Positions 1 to 8,597 of a stretch of DNA of 17,823 bases are shown here, in pieces (positions within the stretch are counted from its first letter, which is position 1; each line of letters opens with the position of its first letter). This stretch comes from Phoronis ovalis. Lineage: Eukaryota; Phoronida; Phoronidae. A program made the position numbers and the translations under genes. A model generated the notes under the pieces. The model did not search any database. It was not told where the DNA came from and saw nothing but the letters and a program-made list of their open reading frames with translations. Location: the NCBI GenBank assembly GCA_028565635.1, contig JAOXYB010019593.1, forward strand, positions 1-17,823, written 5' to 3'.

Positions 1-631
1 CTACTGAAACAACCACAGCTGAATTACCAACAACAGGTTCCAGTGAATCATTAACTAGTACTAGCAACAATGAATTAACAGATACAACTACCACTAACAG
101 TGCTCAGGAGCAGTTGACCACAGCAGGCCATGGTGAACAATCAACTACTAATAGTTTTAGCACACAAGAGCAACCAACCACGGCAAGCAACAGTGAACAA
201 ACGACCAGTACTAGCACACAAGATCAACCAATCACAGCAAACAACAGTGAACAAACGACCGGTACTAGCTCACAAGATCAACCAATCACAGCAAGCAACA
301 GTGAACAAACCACCAGTAGTAGCACACAAGAGCAACCAACCACGGCAAGCAACAGTGAACAAACAACCAGTAGTAGCACACAAGTGCAACCAACCGCAGC
401 AAGTACCAGCGAACTAACAACCAGTACTAGCACACAAGAGCAACCAACCACAGCAAGCAACAGCGAACAAACGACCAGTACTAGCACACAAGAGCAACCA
501 ACCACAGCAAGCAACAGTGAACAAACAGGCGACAATAAAATCCTTGGTGGATACTGGTACATTGTTGTTATTGTTGGTTGTATTTTAGTGTTGGTTTTTG
601 TTGTGACACTATTCGTCCTTTGGAAGAAGAA
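1..631 (+). CDS. Exon: mucin-like repeats and transmembrane helix
   Basis: Open from base 3 with no start codon needed; the window cuts into this exon. It encodes a degenerate Thr/Ser-rich lead-in, the 54-bp repeats, the linker GDNKILGG and the helix beginning YWYIVVIVG and ending LFVLW. The frame reads KKK then TAA at 633-635, so an unspliced mRNA would end there. A strong donor, GAA/GTAAGT, lies at 631/632 and the next exon restores Lys in frame. I therefore treat the TAA as intronic. If the intron were retained, the product would be a receptor with a three-lysine tail. Confidence 0.8.
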
Positions 632-3600
632 GTAAGTATCTCCTAATATTGAATTACAAACAGGATGTTTATATTAACGAAACCAATGTCTATAAATATT
701 TTATTTGGCACTTTCTGTCTAATAAATATAACGAATATTTATTATAACCAACATTATTGTAAGAAACAGATTATAACTACATTAATGCCTTGTACAAAAG
801 AAGTTCACTATATGCAATCTGTACTTGCACACTGTTGTCAGGTATATAAATTACATTTATAAAGATGATGATGAGATGGGTAGCAACTGCAGAAAATTAA
901 TTATGAAGTGAAATGTGTACTTTGTTACAATGCTGAAGCTGTTTCTTGGATTTACAGGAAATCTCACAACACGGCTGATGATGCTTATGCCAAGAAATGT
1001 TATAATGAGACACACGGTAATGTTCCAACAAGACCAAGCACTGACGGTGCAGAGTCTGCACGTGGAGTAAATGTAAGGTGAGTGTTCCATTATTGATCTT
1101 CTTTCAAAAATTCAACAAGTACTTACTATATAAATAAACATTATTGTACTTTTTTCACAGTTAAATATAAAAATAATAACTATTTTTATAATAGGAATAT
1201 ACATTTTTGCAGAAAGGTACTAATATAAGTGTTATGCCTAAATGTACTTTTTAAATATCTCTAAGAAAGCCAGTTTTGAAAAAAAGAATCTTTCAAAATA
1301 ATCTTTAGAAAGTGATATGAGCACTCCTGGTGATACAGACTGAAACTTGGGCAAATCACTGAAGTAACATACGTACACGAATATATATGATACAGTGCAC
1401 AGTATTGTCATACGATTATTTTTCCTTCATAACAGTGTGAGCTGATGGGATCCTTATTAATTGACAGTAGCACACATTAAGCGTTGGTATGATCTGTCTA
1501 TCTTATTATAAAATAAAAAGTAAGCATCTTGAATAGCAAAATGTTACCCGGCATGGTTCAAAAAGTGACAGCAAGAGAAGTAATGTTCATACGCTAATTG
1601 TGCTACAAAACTCCTCAGAAAACATTTCTCATTGCATCTATAGTCGCAAAGACAAAGCGCTTCTTGGACAATTCAAAGGTGGTTCTACCAAGGCCATAGG
1701 TTGGTGGTGCAAACAGGTCACAAATAAATCCCTAAAAATGGGTGCAATTTTTACAGTGGTGGCCATATTTGTTCCTGAGAGGGCATGTCACGTTGCATCT
1801 ATAGCCGCAAAGACGAAGCGCTGCTTGGATTATGCAAAGGATGTTCTAAGTAGGCCATAGATTGGTGGCCCAAATGGGTCACTTTTTCACAAATCCCTAA
1901 AAATAGGTCCACTTTTTACAGAAATTTGAGAAACCGTAAAAATGTGTCGTATTTTCGTGATTTTATTTAAATGTAGCAATTCCAGTGAATTTTGCAGAGA
2001 AAAAAACTTAATAATGGGTCCTTTTTGTGACAGAAAACCATAAAAATGGATCCATTGAGACCAAAACCCCTAAAAATGGGTGGATATTTTGAGTTTGGGC
2101 TGCACTTCCTCGTCTAAAAATATGGACAGTACCCCTAGGGGTAACGCATCGGACAGCACATAGTCATTTTAAATAAGAGTATCCCACCAAAACAACGATA
2201 AACCAGATTATAATGTAATCTGTTCTTTTCTAATGTAAAAATCCATTAATGTTAAAAAAAATATAATCCTACACATTGGATGGGCATTAGACATGACAAA
2301 TGTCTCGTTCAGTCTGCAGTCAGCACCTTAATTTACAAAAATGTTTACTTTAATTAGTGTGTTATTTTTTTTCTTTCACTATAATCACAATTATAATGAC
2401 ATAAGGATTGTAGCTAGAACGCATTGTGGTGAATGGTACTGGATAACTTAACACACTTTCCGAATACGTATTCATACGTGTGTAGTCAAACTGTATTGAA
2501 GTTAGTAGTCAAGGATGTTCAAGTATCATTGATACAAATTAACATGTAAATTTTATCATCAATCAACGAAAAAGACTGACAGTTTCATTTCCCTACAATA
2601 TAATGTTCATCATGCATTTATTATTGCAGATTATTGTCAAAAATATTTTATAGGGACATGTGCATCTTCCTCTTCCAGTTCCTGTAAATTTAATTGACAT
2701 AAAAACAAAAATTCCTTTGATGAAAGATAAAATTATAGCTTTTTTGCTATTCTGTACTCTGGTATTGATAGTGATGTTGATGTTGTATTTTTAATGTGCA
2801 TATTTTAGATTAGAAACTCCAGTTCCTCGACCAAACAGTGCTGCTCCATGGTGGCAAGCTTCAGGACAACAGGATACTTCAACATTTGGTTCGAAGACCA
2901 GCTTTGGGAGTTCTGCTAGCAGCAACGCATTACATTCAAACGGGAAAGGTTCAACTGCATCTCTGAAAAGTTCTAAGGTAAACATGCACTTTATATGTAT
3001 CCGGTGATTTTTGACATACTCTTACAAAGGACAATGCCGTTGGGTCAGATACTCGCGCACCACAGCATATATTTTTCAAATTCTCAGATTTTACGCAATT
3101 TTTTGATGCTGGGTTATATTATAGCATTACGATTCTAATATATTACTTATTCCCGTGCATATTGGTAAAGCATACTGGACATTGACAGACGCTCTTTCAT
3201 TCTTAATATATTTGCTTTCAGTAATATCATAGATACAGTACAAACTTACCATCATTTAAAAAACATAATATAGGACAGCGAATAATAACAAAAATGCTCA
3301 ACTTATCAGAATCGTTTTAGTCCTTTGATGCACCATTTTCGTAGTCCGTATCTTTCTTTAAAAGCATTACACTTTGGCACTGGCGCCAAAACATAATTTT
3401 ACAAGTAACACGCACAGACGCTATCTGTTTACTCTTACTGACTTCGACTTCTGTCCACTATAAGACAATTAAAATTATATTTTGTTTAGTGTAATCATAT
3501 AGCAGTGCAGTCCAAATATGTTAATTTATTTGGTACATGTTGGTCTTAAATGTTACGCATTACACACCATTTTTTCACTATATTTTGTCATTAAAACACC

Positions 3601-4227
3601 TAAATTTTGCTCAACATATATTTTAGTGTTATAATACGTATAATATGTTATAGACCCTTACGAGCCGTCATTTTGATATACAAGACTTTCTTTTTTTACA
3701 CAGTAAATTGGGCAGTGGTGCGCAAGTATCTGACGCAACGTCTACAACTACATGAGTGGAAGTAGAGACTTGGGATGTTAACAGCTTTATGTTACTTGTG
3801 ATTAACATAAAACAAACTGATTTCTGTTTTAAAACTTTAGCAGAAAAAAAAACACTTCGATAGTGAAGCCCTTTACCCATTATTGCATTGCACCAATGTC
3901 GCAGATTCCCTCAGAGAAAAATGTTTGTTTAGTGACCTTGCACACTTTAATGTTTTAAATATTGTTCTTAGGTAGGTTAAGCTAAGTTAATTAACATGAG
4001 AATAAAAGCACTACACAAATATTTCTCTTCTGTAGATATCTGCCAGAATACCTGGATAAGACTTGATAGAGCTCTTGTATTTCTAGGTTGATCCTATGCA
4101 TGATGAAATTCCTGATCAAAATGGTACCCCTTCATCACCAGGCCCTATACCTGCCATATTTAAAACCTTACCGTCAACTCAATATGTTGACCCCGATGAC
4201 AAACCAGCTGATGTGACAGATATGTAG
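1..4227 (+). CDS. Mucin-like single-pass membrane protein (3' part, four exons)
   Basis: Joining exons 1-631, 958-1077, 2809-2977 and 4087-4227 gives an uninterrupted 352-residue C-terminal part; reading frame starts at base 3 and the 5' end lies outside the window. Order seen: about 180 residues rich in Thr, Ser, Gln, Asn with 18-residue repeats, a 24-residue hydrophobic helix (552-623), a stop-transfer KKK, then a polar tail of about 145 residues. Phases match at each junction: AA/G (Lys), AG/A (Arg), then phase 0. The layout is that of a cell-surface mucin or adhesion receptor, with the repeats outside and the tail in the cytosol. The tail has YNET and YVDP, PVPRP, and ends VTDM, which could bind SH2, SH3 or PDZ domains; that is inference. 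I do not recognise the family. The extracellular domain that would name it lies upstream. Confidence 0.8.
159..527 (+). repeat. 54-bp coding tandem repeat (18 residues, about 7 copies)
   Basis: Six full 54-bp units run from 159 to 482, followed by a 45-bp partial unit to 527. The consensus unit is STQEQPTTASNSEQTTST. Units differ by a few substitutions (for example QDQPITANNSEQ, QVQPTAASTSEL) and the first and last ones are closest to consensus. A looser relative, SAQEQLTTAGHGEQ, begins at 99. The array keeps the reading frame, as is typical for mucin VNTRs, and is dense in potential O-glycosylation sites; copy number is likely to vary between alleles. Long ORFs in the other frames and on the opposite strand here are by-products of the repeat. 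Confidence 0.95.
632..957 (+). other. Intron 1 of the mucin-like gene
   Basis: Begins GTAAGT and ends TTTACAG. It is 326 bp, AT-rich, and no conserved element is seen. Confidence 0.75.
958..1077 (+). CDS. Exon: juxtamembrane cytoplasmic tail
   Basis: 120 bp, phase 2 in and phase 2 out: one base completes Lys, 39 codons follow, and AG waits for the next exon. Acceptor TTTACAG at 957; donor AG/GTGAGT at 1077/1078. It encodes a hydrophilic stretch starting KSHNTADDAYAKKCYNETHG and ending ARGVNV. The phase agreement with both neighbours is the main evidence that this is a real exon. A rival donor at 1073 (AAT/GTAAGG) would break the phase. Confidence 0.75.
1078..2808 (+). other. Intron 2 of the mucin-like gene
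   Basis: GTGAGT to TATTTTAG, 1731 bp. It carries a repeat element at about 1615-2142 (listed separately). The remainder is AT-rich with no coding signal I can support. Confidence 0.7.
1615..2142. mobile_element. Intronic repeat with about 161-bp tandem unit and CCCCTAGGGG terminus
   Basis: Two diverged copies of a unit start at 1632 and 1793. Both contain TTGCATCTATAG, then CGCAAAGAC and AAGCGC, then GGCCATAG, and end in AATCCCTAAAAAT near 1735 and 1909. Looser CCTAAAAATGGG or CATAAAAATGG pieces recur to 2080. The right end, 2097-2142, reads GGGCTGCACTTCCTCG...AAAAATATGGACAGTACCCCTAGGGGT and closely parallels the terminal motifs at 6072, 6385 and 11226. The 86-residue ORF at 1600-1860 lies inside the tandem units and has no recognisable domain, so I do not call it a gene. 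Confidence 0.65.
2809..2977 (+). CDS. Exon: Ser/Pro-rich cytoplasmic tail
   Basis: 169 bp: one base completes Arg, then 56 codons. Acceptor TATTTTAG at 2808; donor AAG/GTAAAC at 2977/2978. It encodes LETPVPRPNSAAPWWQASGQ followed by a Ser/Gly/Thr-rich stretch ending SLKSSK. PVPRP is a possible SH3 ligand and the serine density suggests phosphorylation; both are inference. The complementary-strand ORF here is a shadow. Confidence 0.8.
2978..4086 (+). other. Intron 3 of the mucin-like gene
   Basis: GTAAAC to TTTCTAG, 1109 bp. It is AT-rich. A 27-base segment at 3038-3064 recurs inverted at 3714-3740 with three mismatches, which may mark the ends of an old fold-back insertion. No exon is seen. 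Confidence 0.65.
4087..4227 (+). CDS. Terminal exon of the mucin-like gene
   Basis: Acceptor TTTCTAG at 4086; 46 codons, then TAG at 4225-4227. It encodes VDPMHDEIPDQNGTPSSPGP through TQYVDPDDKPADVTDM. It is acidic and proline-rich, with a possible tyrosine-based SH2 site (YVDP). The last residues VTDM resemble a PDZ-type C-terminus, though Met is not the usual last residue. Two AATAAA signals follow within 340 bases, which supports it as the last exon. Confidence 0.8.
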   Translation, partial: VDPMHDEIPDQNGTPSSPGPIPAIFKTLPSTQYVDPDDKPADVTDM

Positions 4228-4564
4228 ATCAACCAGAGATAGTTGATAGAAACAGCGATTTGCCTTCTTTGCGGGGTGCACCTCAACAAAGGCAAACCAA
4301 TCATTTTGAAAATGTACCCAGTGTGTAACAATATTGCAGATATTATAGAATATAAATGGAAGATATTATTTAGGCTCCCTGAATTAATTTCAAGCAGAGA
4401 TGAATAGGGCCATGTATTTTCAATTTTTTAGCTTGACTTATTTAAGTGTCTTTATTCTATGAAAAAAATTATTATGTAATAGTAAAAGCCTTTTGCATTT
4501 TTTGTACCTTTTGTGTGAATGCATATGAATTAATAAAATCTATATAACTCAGTGAATCAATAAA
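4228..4564 (+). terminator. 3' UTR with two polyadenylation signals
   Basis: AATAAA occurs at 4532-4537 and again at 4559-4564, about 305 and 330 bases after the stop. The cleavage site itself cannot be read from sequence. Confidence 0.6.
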
Positions 4565-6071
4565 TTAATCATGCAATCGTTCAAACAATCTATCAGTCGC
4601 TCATTACATTAACCATTCATTCATTGAACCAATCTGGGTTTACGAAACAGAAATATGACAGAATAAGAATGAATCATGATTACGGAGACTCTGTGAGATT
4701 CCCATAAACATGGAAATTGGCCAAAACGTTATAATTTTTAAATGGCGGCAATGAACTATTTTTGTAGTGTTTTACTTTTTGTAAAAAGTTTGTATATAAT
4801 TTGAAAATAGTTAGCATTGTAATTTCATTTGTGAAGTTCTATTCTTGTGATACAAAAGTTTCATTCTTTTAGGATCACTACAAAAATAATGGTTGTACTT
4901 GTCTGTCCAGTCAGTGCTTCGTCTTTCCCAAAATGATTGCAACGTGACTGGCAGTCGGCCACATGATATTGGAAGTAACCAATGTGAAAATTAAAAGCGT
5001 ATTGCACGTTGACCTGTACCTAATATGAGGCTGATCGGGTTAAAAAACAAGCTGTTATCGCATGACCAAAAAAATGTCCCATACTACGCATATTAATACA
5101 TTGAGCACTATGGTGAAATTAAGCCAAATTGCCCATGAACTATGGCCATAAAACGCGCGATATCTTTTTTTTAAAAGTCTTACAACCTGACCTTGCATAT
5201 TTTTTATATTGTACATATTACACCACCTAGTCTCTAATTGTTAATTTGGAACATGGCCAGGTAGAGAGAGTAACCATCAGTTGGAGACTTAGGAACTAAT
5301 TGTTTTGTACAGTATATGCTGTGATCCCTGTTGGAGTTGAATTCTCATCTGGGAACTTATGTTTATGGTCTGCTGAAAGGGAACTCGCAGCTGTGAACAT
5401 ATGGGAATAGCACCCTTTCTCTGCTGAAATACTGACTCTTTCTTGAATGTTGTTGAAAGTTCAACCTAGCTATAATTTCAATACCATTTTAATATATGAA
5501 CGCTTAAAAACAAGTATTCTTTTGTCTTTTCTAAATCCTCAATCGATCGAATAAGGTAAACGGAAATAGCTCTTTGAATAAGGAAAAAGGAATCAACTTA
5601 ATCGACATATTCAGCAGCACATATTGCAACTTGCGAGAGTCCTCGGAAATGCGTAGCAGCAATTGCAGTGGGAAACCCACAGAGCATCGAAAATCATTTT
5701 CTGACAAAAAAATCGATCGTCAGAAAATTCAAAGTTTCGCCAATTTAAAATAGTTAGTCAGATTGTCTATACTATAGTCGTGTAAGCATGAAATATAGCG
5801 AGGTTGATATGAGATCCAAAACCTGTGACATAAAATAGTGGATTAATTCCTGGAGGCACTAAAAAGTACGATAAGAAATTTTATATTATTTTTCAATAGT
5901 TTAACATTAACTCTTGTCACATGTTAATTCATCTCATGCAACAATTTGTTACATCACTCTGCAATTGTTTTAATTAATTCTTGTTTTGAGATTTGCATGA
6001 TAACTAAAATTTAGGGTATATGCTTTTTCACAATCAGATGCAAAATCAGGGCAGCTTAAACAATTTCAGCA
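4565..6071. other. AT-rich intergenic DNA, no gene seen
   Basis: No ORF with recognisable features on either strand. The only structure I note is a perfect 10-bp inverted repeat at 5696-5705 and 5719-5728 with a 13-base loop containing ATCGAT. Further exons of the minus-strand NIDO-like gene could lie here, but I searched by eye and could not identify one. Confidence 0.4.
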
Positions 6072-6393
6072 CCCGGGGGCACTCTCTTTTATATGAGGTA
6101 GGGGTGTGACGCCCAGGGGTCCAAACCCTGACCCTGAAATATCTCCGGCATTGACAAAATACCTACCCTGAAATATCCTTGGCCCCAAAAAAATCGTCTC
6201 CGTGCTGCCAGAAAAAATTGACAAGCAAAAAAAAATACAAAAAAAGGTCATTTCCATTTCTTTCGTACTCCTATAACGCCCAAATAAGGCTAACGCTTAA
6301 AAATACTTGCGGGTGTAACAAACGTATGCCACTCTAAAATATCTTAAAAAACCCACCCTGAAATATCCCCTTGACGTCAAATACCCCGGGGGG
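6072..6393. mobile_element. Repeat with CCCGGGGG terminus and internal ACCCTGAAATATC units
   Basis: Starts CCCGGGGGCACTC, then TTTTATATGAGGTAGGGGTGTG, the same terminal pattern as at 6385 and 11226. Internally ACCCTGAAATATC recurs near 6131, 6166 and 6355, spaced with A-rich filler. It ends at ATACCCCGGGGGG, which is shared with the start of the next element. I read it as a short non-autonomous element with degenerate internal repeats. The two minus-strand ORFs over this stretch are repeat sequence, not genes. Confidence 0.6.
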
Positions 6394-6628
6394 ATACTCG
6401 AGTTATTTTTTGGTGGGGGTGTGCAGCCTAGTTGAAAATTTTGGATTTGGATTGTATACTTTTTACTGTATTTTTTTGGTTTGCTACCATAACGATATTC
6501 AAAAATGTGGATTGCTACCCACTGCTTACAGGAAATAATTTGGATTAATTTTAGGTTTGTATCCATAATTCCATAAATAAATTTTGGAATTTGGTTTGTA
6601 TCGGTCTGTTTGCGTAAAAATGGATTGC
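6385..6628. mobile_element. 5' part of a CCCGGGGG-ended repeat (truncated copy)
   Basis: Begins CCCGGGGGGATACTCGAG, then GGTGGGGGTGTGCAGCC. From 6412 to 6628 it matches 10878-11095 almost base for base, including GGATTGTATACTTTTTACTG and CCATAATTCCATAAATAAAT. The match stops at 6628, where the other copy goes on with more GGATTGCTA units and a second terminus. This copy has therefore lost its 3' half. Confidence 0.75.
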
Positions 6629-6681
6629 ATTGTTATGTAATCTGAATTATAATATGGCATATATAAACAAAAAATGCATAC

Positions 6682-6897
6682 AGCTATTTCTCTGTAACTA
6701 TGACCCAGAAAGTTTAATTCCTGTCCCAACGGTTGAAAACCAATTGAGTAGTCTAAAATTGGGGGTAAGACAATTTCTTCGGCGTTTTCTTCAGCGATAC
6801 CAAATGGATAGAATTCGGATATGTCTACAGCAGAAACTCGAACGTATACGGATAATACCAAAGCCAAATATAACCTTTGCAATTTAACATTTTGCAT
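6682..6897 (-). CDS. First exon of a secreted protein, probable start of a NIDO domain
   Basis: ATG at 6897; 72 codons; donor GCT/GTATGC at 6682/6681 (phase 0). Residues 1-23 form a plausible signal peptide: basic start, hydrophobic core LYLALVLSVYV, cleavage after VSA. The mature start EFYPFG (28-33), then LPPILDYS (44-51) and LNFLGHSYREIA (61-72), resembles the opening of NIDO domains in nidogen, alpha-tectorin and mucin-4-like proteins: a YPFG start, a Leu/Asp/Ser stretch, then F-x-F-x-G-x-x-Y. This is family recognition by eye, not a search. Following exons are not found. In frame past the donor, the ORF runs into the repeat at 6412-6628, which supports splicing at 6681. It may be a remnant of a gene broken by the repeats. 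Confidence 0.5.
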
Positions 6898-7758
6898 GAT
6901 TAATTCTTTTTCAGTTTTGTATCCTCATAAAAATTAGAAGCCTCCCACGGTATAGCTTAACCTAAAATATACGAAACAGTTTTCTAAAGTACCATACGCT
7001 ATTATAATTTGTCTTTCAACAATAATAGCACTTTAGAGCGATTTTCCCTAAGTAAAGAAATTAACTTGTCTTTCGATCTTGAATTCTGGTTACATTATTT
7101 AGGTAAGTTTTACATGTATATAAGACATTGTTTTGGCACAGCCAATTGCAGCTCTGGTATTTATATTTATCTAATAACCAATAGTGAGGTTTGAGAGAAA
7201 ACTTAGCAGGGATACTGCATGTATTTCCTTGTGAACTTATGTTACGTTTTTGAAAAGGGTTGCAAAAATAAGTTGTTTGTTTACTTGGACCTATGCTGAC
7301 TGTGAGCCAAATAATTCGACCAATGTGTTCTTAATACTTTTTTCTTTTCCAATTAATTTAGCACTATGAGCTTTAAAATCTGTACACTGGATGTTCTGGA
7401 GGTATTTTTTGACTATCTAAAGATTTTTTCCTTTTTTATGAACTGGTAAATAGTTAGACCAGTTTTTAAATAGATAGAAGGTGGTGCTTGAGAAGCGAAG
7501 AGGGACCGCGACAGAATTGTTTAACTTTTTTAAAATACTTTTTTAATTACATTTTTTTTAATTCATTTTTTAACCAAAAACTAAAGACATCATTCAAAGA
7601 CGAAAATTAAAGATCTCCATATTTTGGTACGTTGATAATTAAATACACGAGCGAACGGCGAAGCGATCATCATAGCGCAGTCCGTTTTGAGCGAAAATTA
7701 ATGGAAGTATTTTAGTACGGCTACATTGCGGCGATAAAACGTCTATAGCGAGTATGGA

Positions 7759-7811
7759 TGTTTGTTTGTGTTTGATTGTTTGTGTTTGTGGTTGTGCGTG
7801 TGTGTGTGCGT
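7759..7811. repeat. TTTG/TG simple repeat
   Basis: Interrupted TGTTTG units run into a TGTGTGTGTG tract. It encodes the low-complexity start of the 7762-8028 ORF, which weakens that ORF as a gene. Confidence 0.85.
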
Positions 7812-8028
7812 TGTACAACCAAGAAAAAAGGATAAGTTTAATTACGAATTCGTACTACCTAATGCGTGCTTTAAGAATGCCATTTACGGTTATAGGAAAG
7901 TTCTGAACTCCAAGTTCCATTGCTTTTACGATTCTGCAGCTAATGCTCTAGAAAATTACCCGGTGAATATATACCCGGTTAACAATTCAGAAAATGCTGT
8001 TACAGGCGGTTCTCTGAAATATATTTGA
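7762..8028 (+). other. Doubtful ORF, 88 codons
   Basis: The first 17 residues are simple-repeat translation. From VQPRKKDKFNYEFVLPNACF onward the composition is protein-like, with a repeated YPVN. No domain, splice acceptor or homologue is recognised. It may be chance or a decayed exon. Confidence 0.15.
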
Positions 8029-8324
8029 CAAAAAATGGCTTTAAAAATATATGTCCAGCAGAATCTTTCACTTCAATTTACTTTCTTTAAGCGCTGTTTT
8101 ATGCATGTTCACTGAAAAGGTATTGATTCAACGCGCAATGACGACACAATCGTACAAAAACTTAAACTAAAAAATGAAAAACATAATCACATCATAACCG
8201 TGTGGTAAAGTTTATATGTATTTTAAAAGCAAAGCAAATGTTTGAATAGTATGAGAAAATTAACAGATGTAGAAAAATCATTATATTGATATTTTAAATG
8301 ACTTATTAGGATCAGTATACATGC

Positions 8325-8597
8325 TTATATATTATGTTCGTGATTCTTCTTCTCTTCCTCACTGCGTTTGGGTGTTTTTAGCAGGTGATCATATACATTT
8401 ATCCGCTCCGTTTGGCAGGTATGACAAACGTACTTGTTGCATACATAAGATTCCTTTGTAAGATTCCATGCCTTATAAAGCGCAGTTGCTCCGCCGTACA
8501 TGTATTTGTCTTGTTTTACTTTGGCTGGATCTTTAGCAAAAATCCAATCTTCGGGCAATTTCGGATTGAAGTGGATGTAAATCTTCGTTGATATCAT
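8325..8597 (-). CDS. Unrecognised 90-residue ORF with a cysteine cluster
   Basis: The likely start is the ATG at 8597, beginning MISTKIYIHFNPKLPEDW; a longer 109-codon reading starts at 8654 but lies wholly in inverted-repeat DNA. The body has Trp, Asp, Lys and Tyr in a protein-like mix, a cluster VCNKYVCHTC with C-x5-C-x2-C spacing that could bind a metal, and a very polar C-terminus KTPKRSEEEKKNHEHNI. It could be a small gene, an exon, or a decayed transposon ORF. Its first five or so codons overlap the outer end of the inverted-repeat element at 8587-9445, so the present start was supplied or displaced by that insertion. I do not know its function. Confidence 0.35.
   Translation of the reverse strand: MISTKIYIHFNPKLPEDWIFAKDPAKVKQDKYMYGGATALYKAWNLTKESYVCNKYVCHTCQTERINVYDHLLKTPKRSEEEKKNHEHNI

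Larger units (their letters stand above)
6898..8324. other. AT-rich DNA, mostly without recognisable features
   Basis: The first part would hold the 5' UTR and promoter of the minus-strand signal-peptide exon, but I see no convincing promoter motif. It contains one simple repeat (7759-7811) and one doubtful ORF (7762-8028), listed separately. The rest is AT-rich without structure I can support. Confidence 0.4.

Noticed and set aside
159-527. CRISPR-like array.
   Set aside because: Units are contiguous 54-bp coding repeats with no spacers, in a eukaryotic gene.
130-562. Long ORFs in a second + frame (130-417) and on the minus strand (278-562).
   Set aside because: They are by-products of the 54-bp repeat, whose length is a multiple of three and keeps every frame open.
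3668-3880. Minus-strand ORF of 70 codons in intron 3.
   Set aside because: No start context, domain or splice support; AT-rich chance ORF.
5281-5480. Minus-strand open stretch rich in Gln as a second NIDO exon.
   Set aside because: It lacks the NNNG.(I/L)SF-type continuation expected after the first NIDO exon and has no matching phase.
6066-6566. Two minus-strand ORFs of 63 and 89 codons.
   Set aside because: They lie over the CCCGGGGG-family repeats and translate their simple units.
6630-6887. Plus-strand 85-codon ORF.
   Set aside because: It is the antisense of the signal-peptide/NIDO-like exon, which has the better start, signal peptide and donor.
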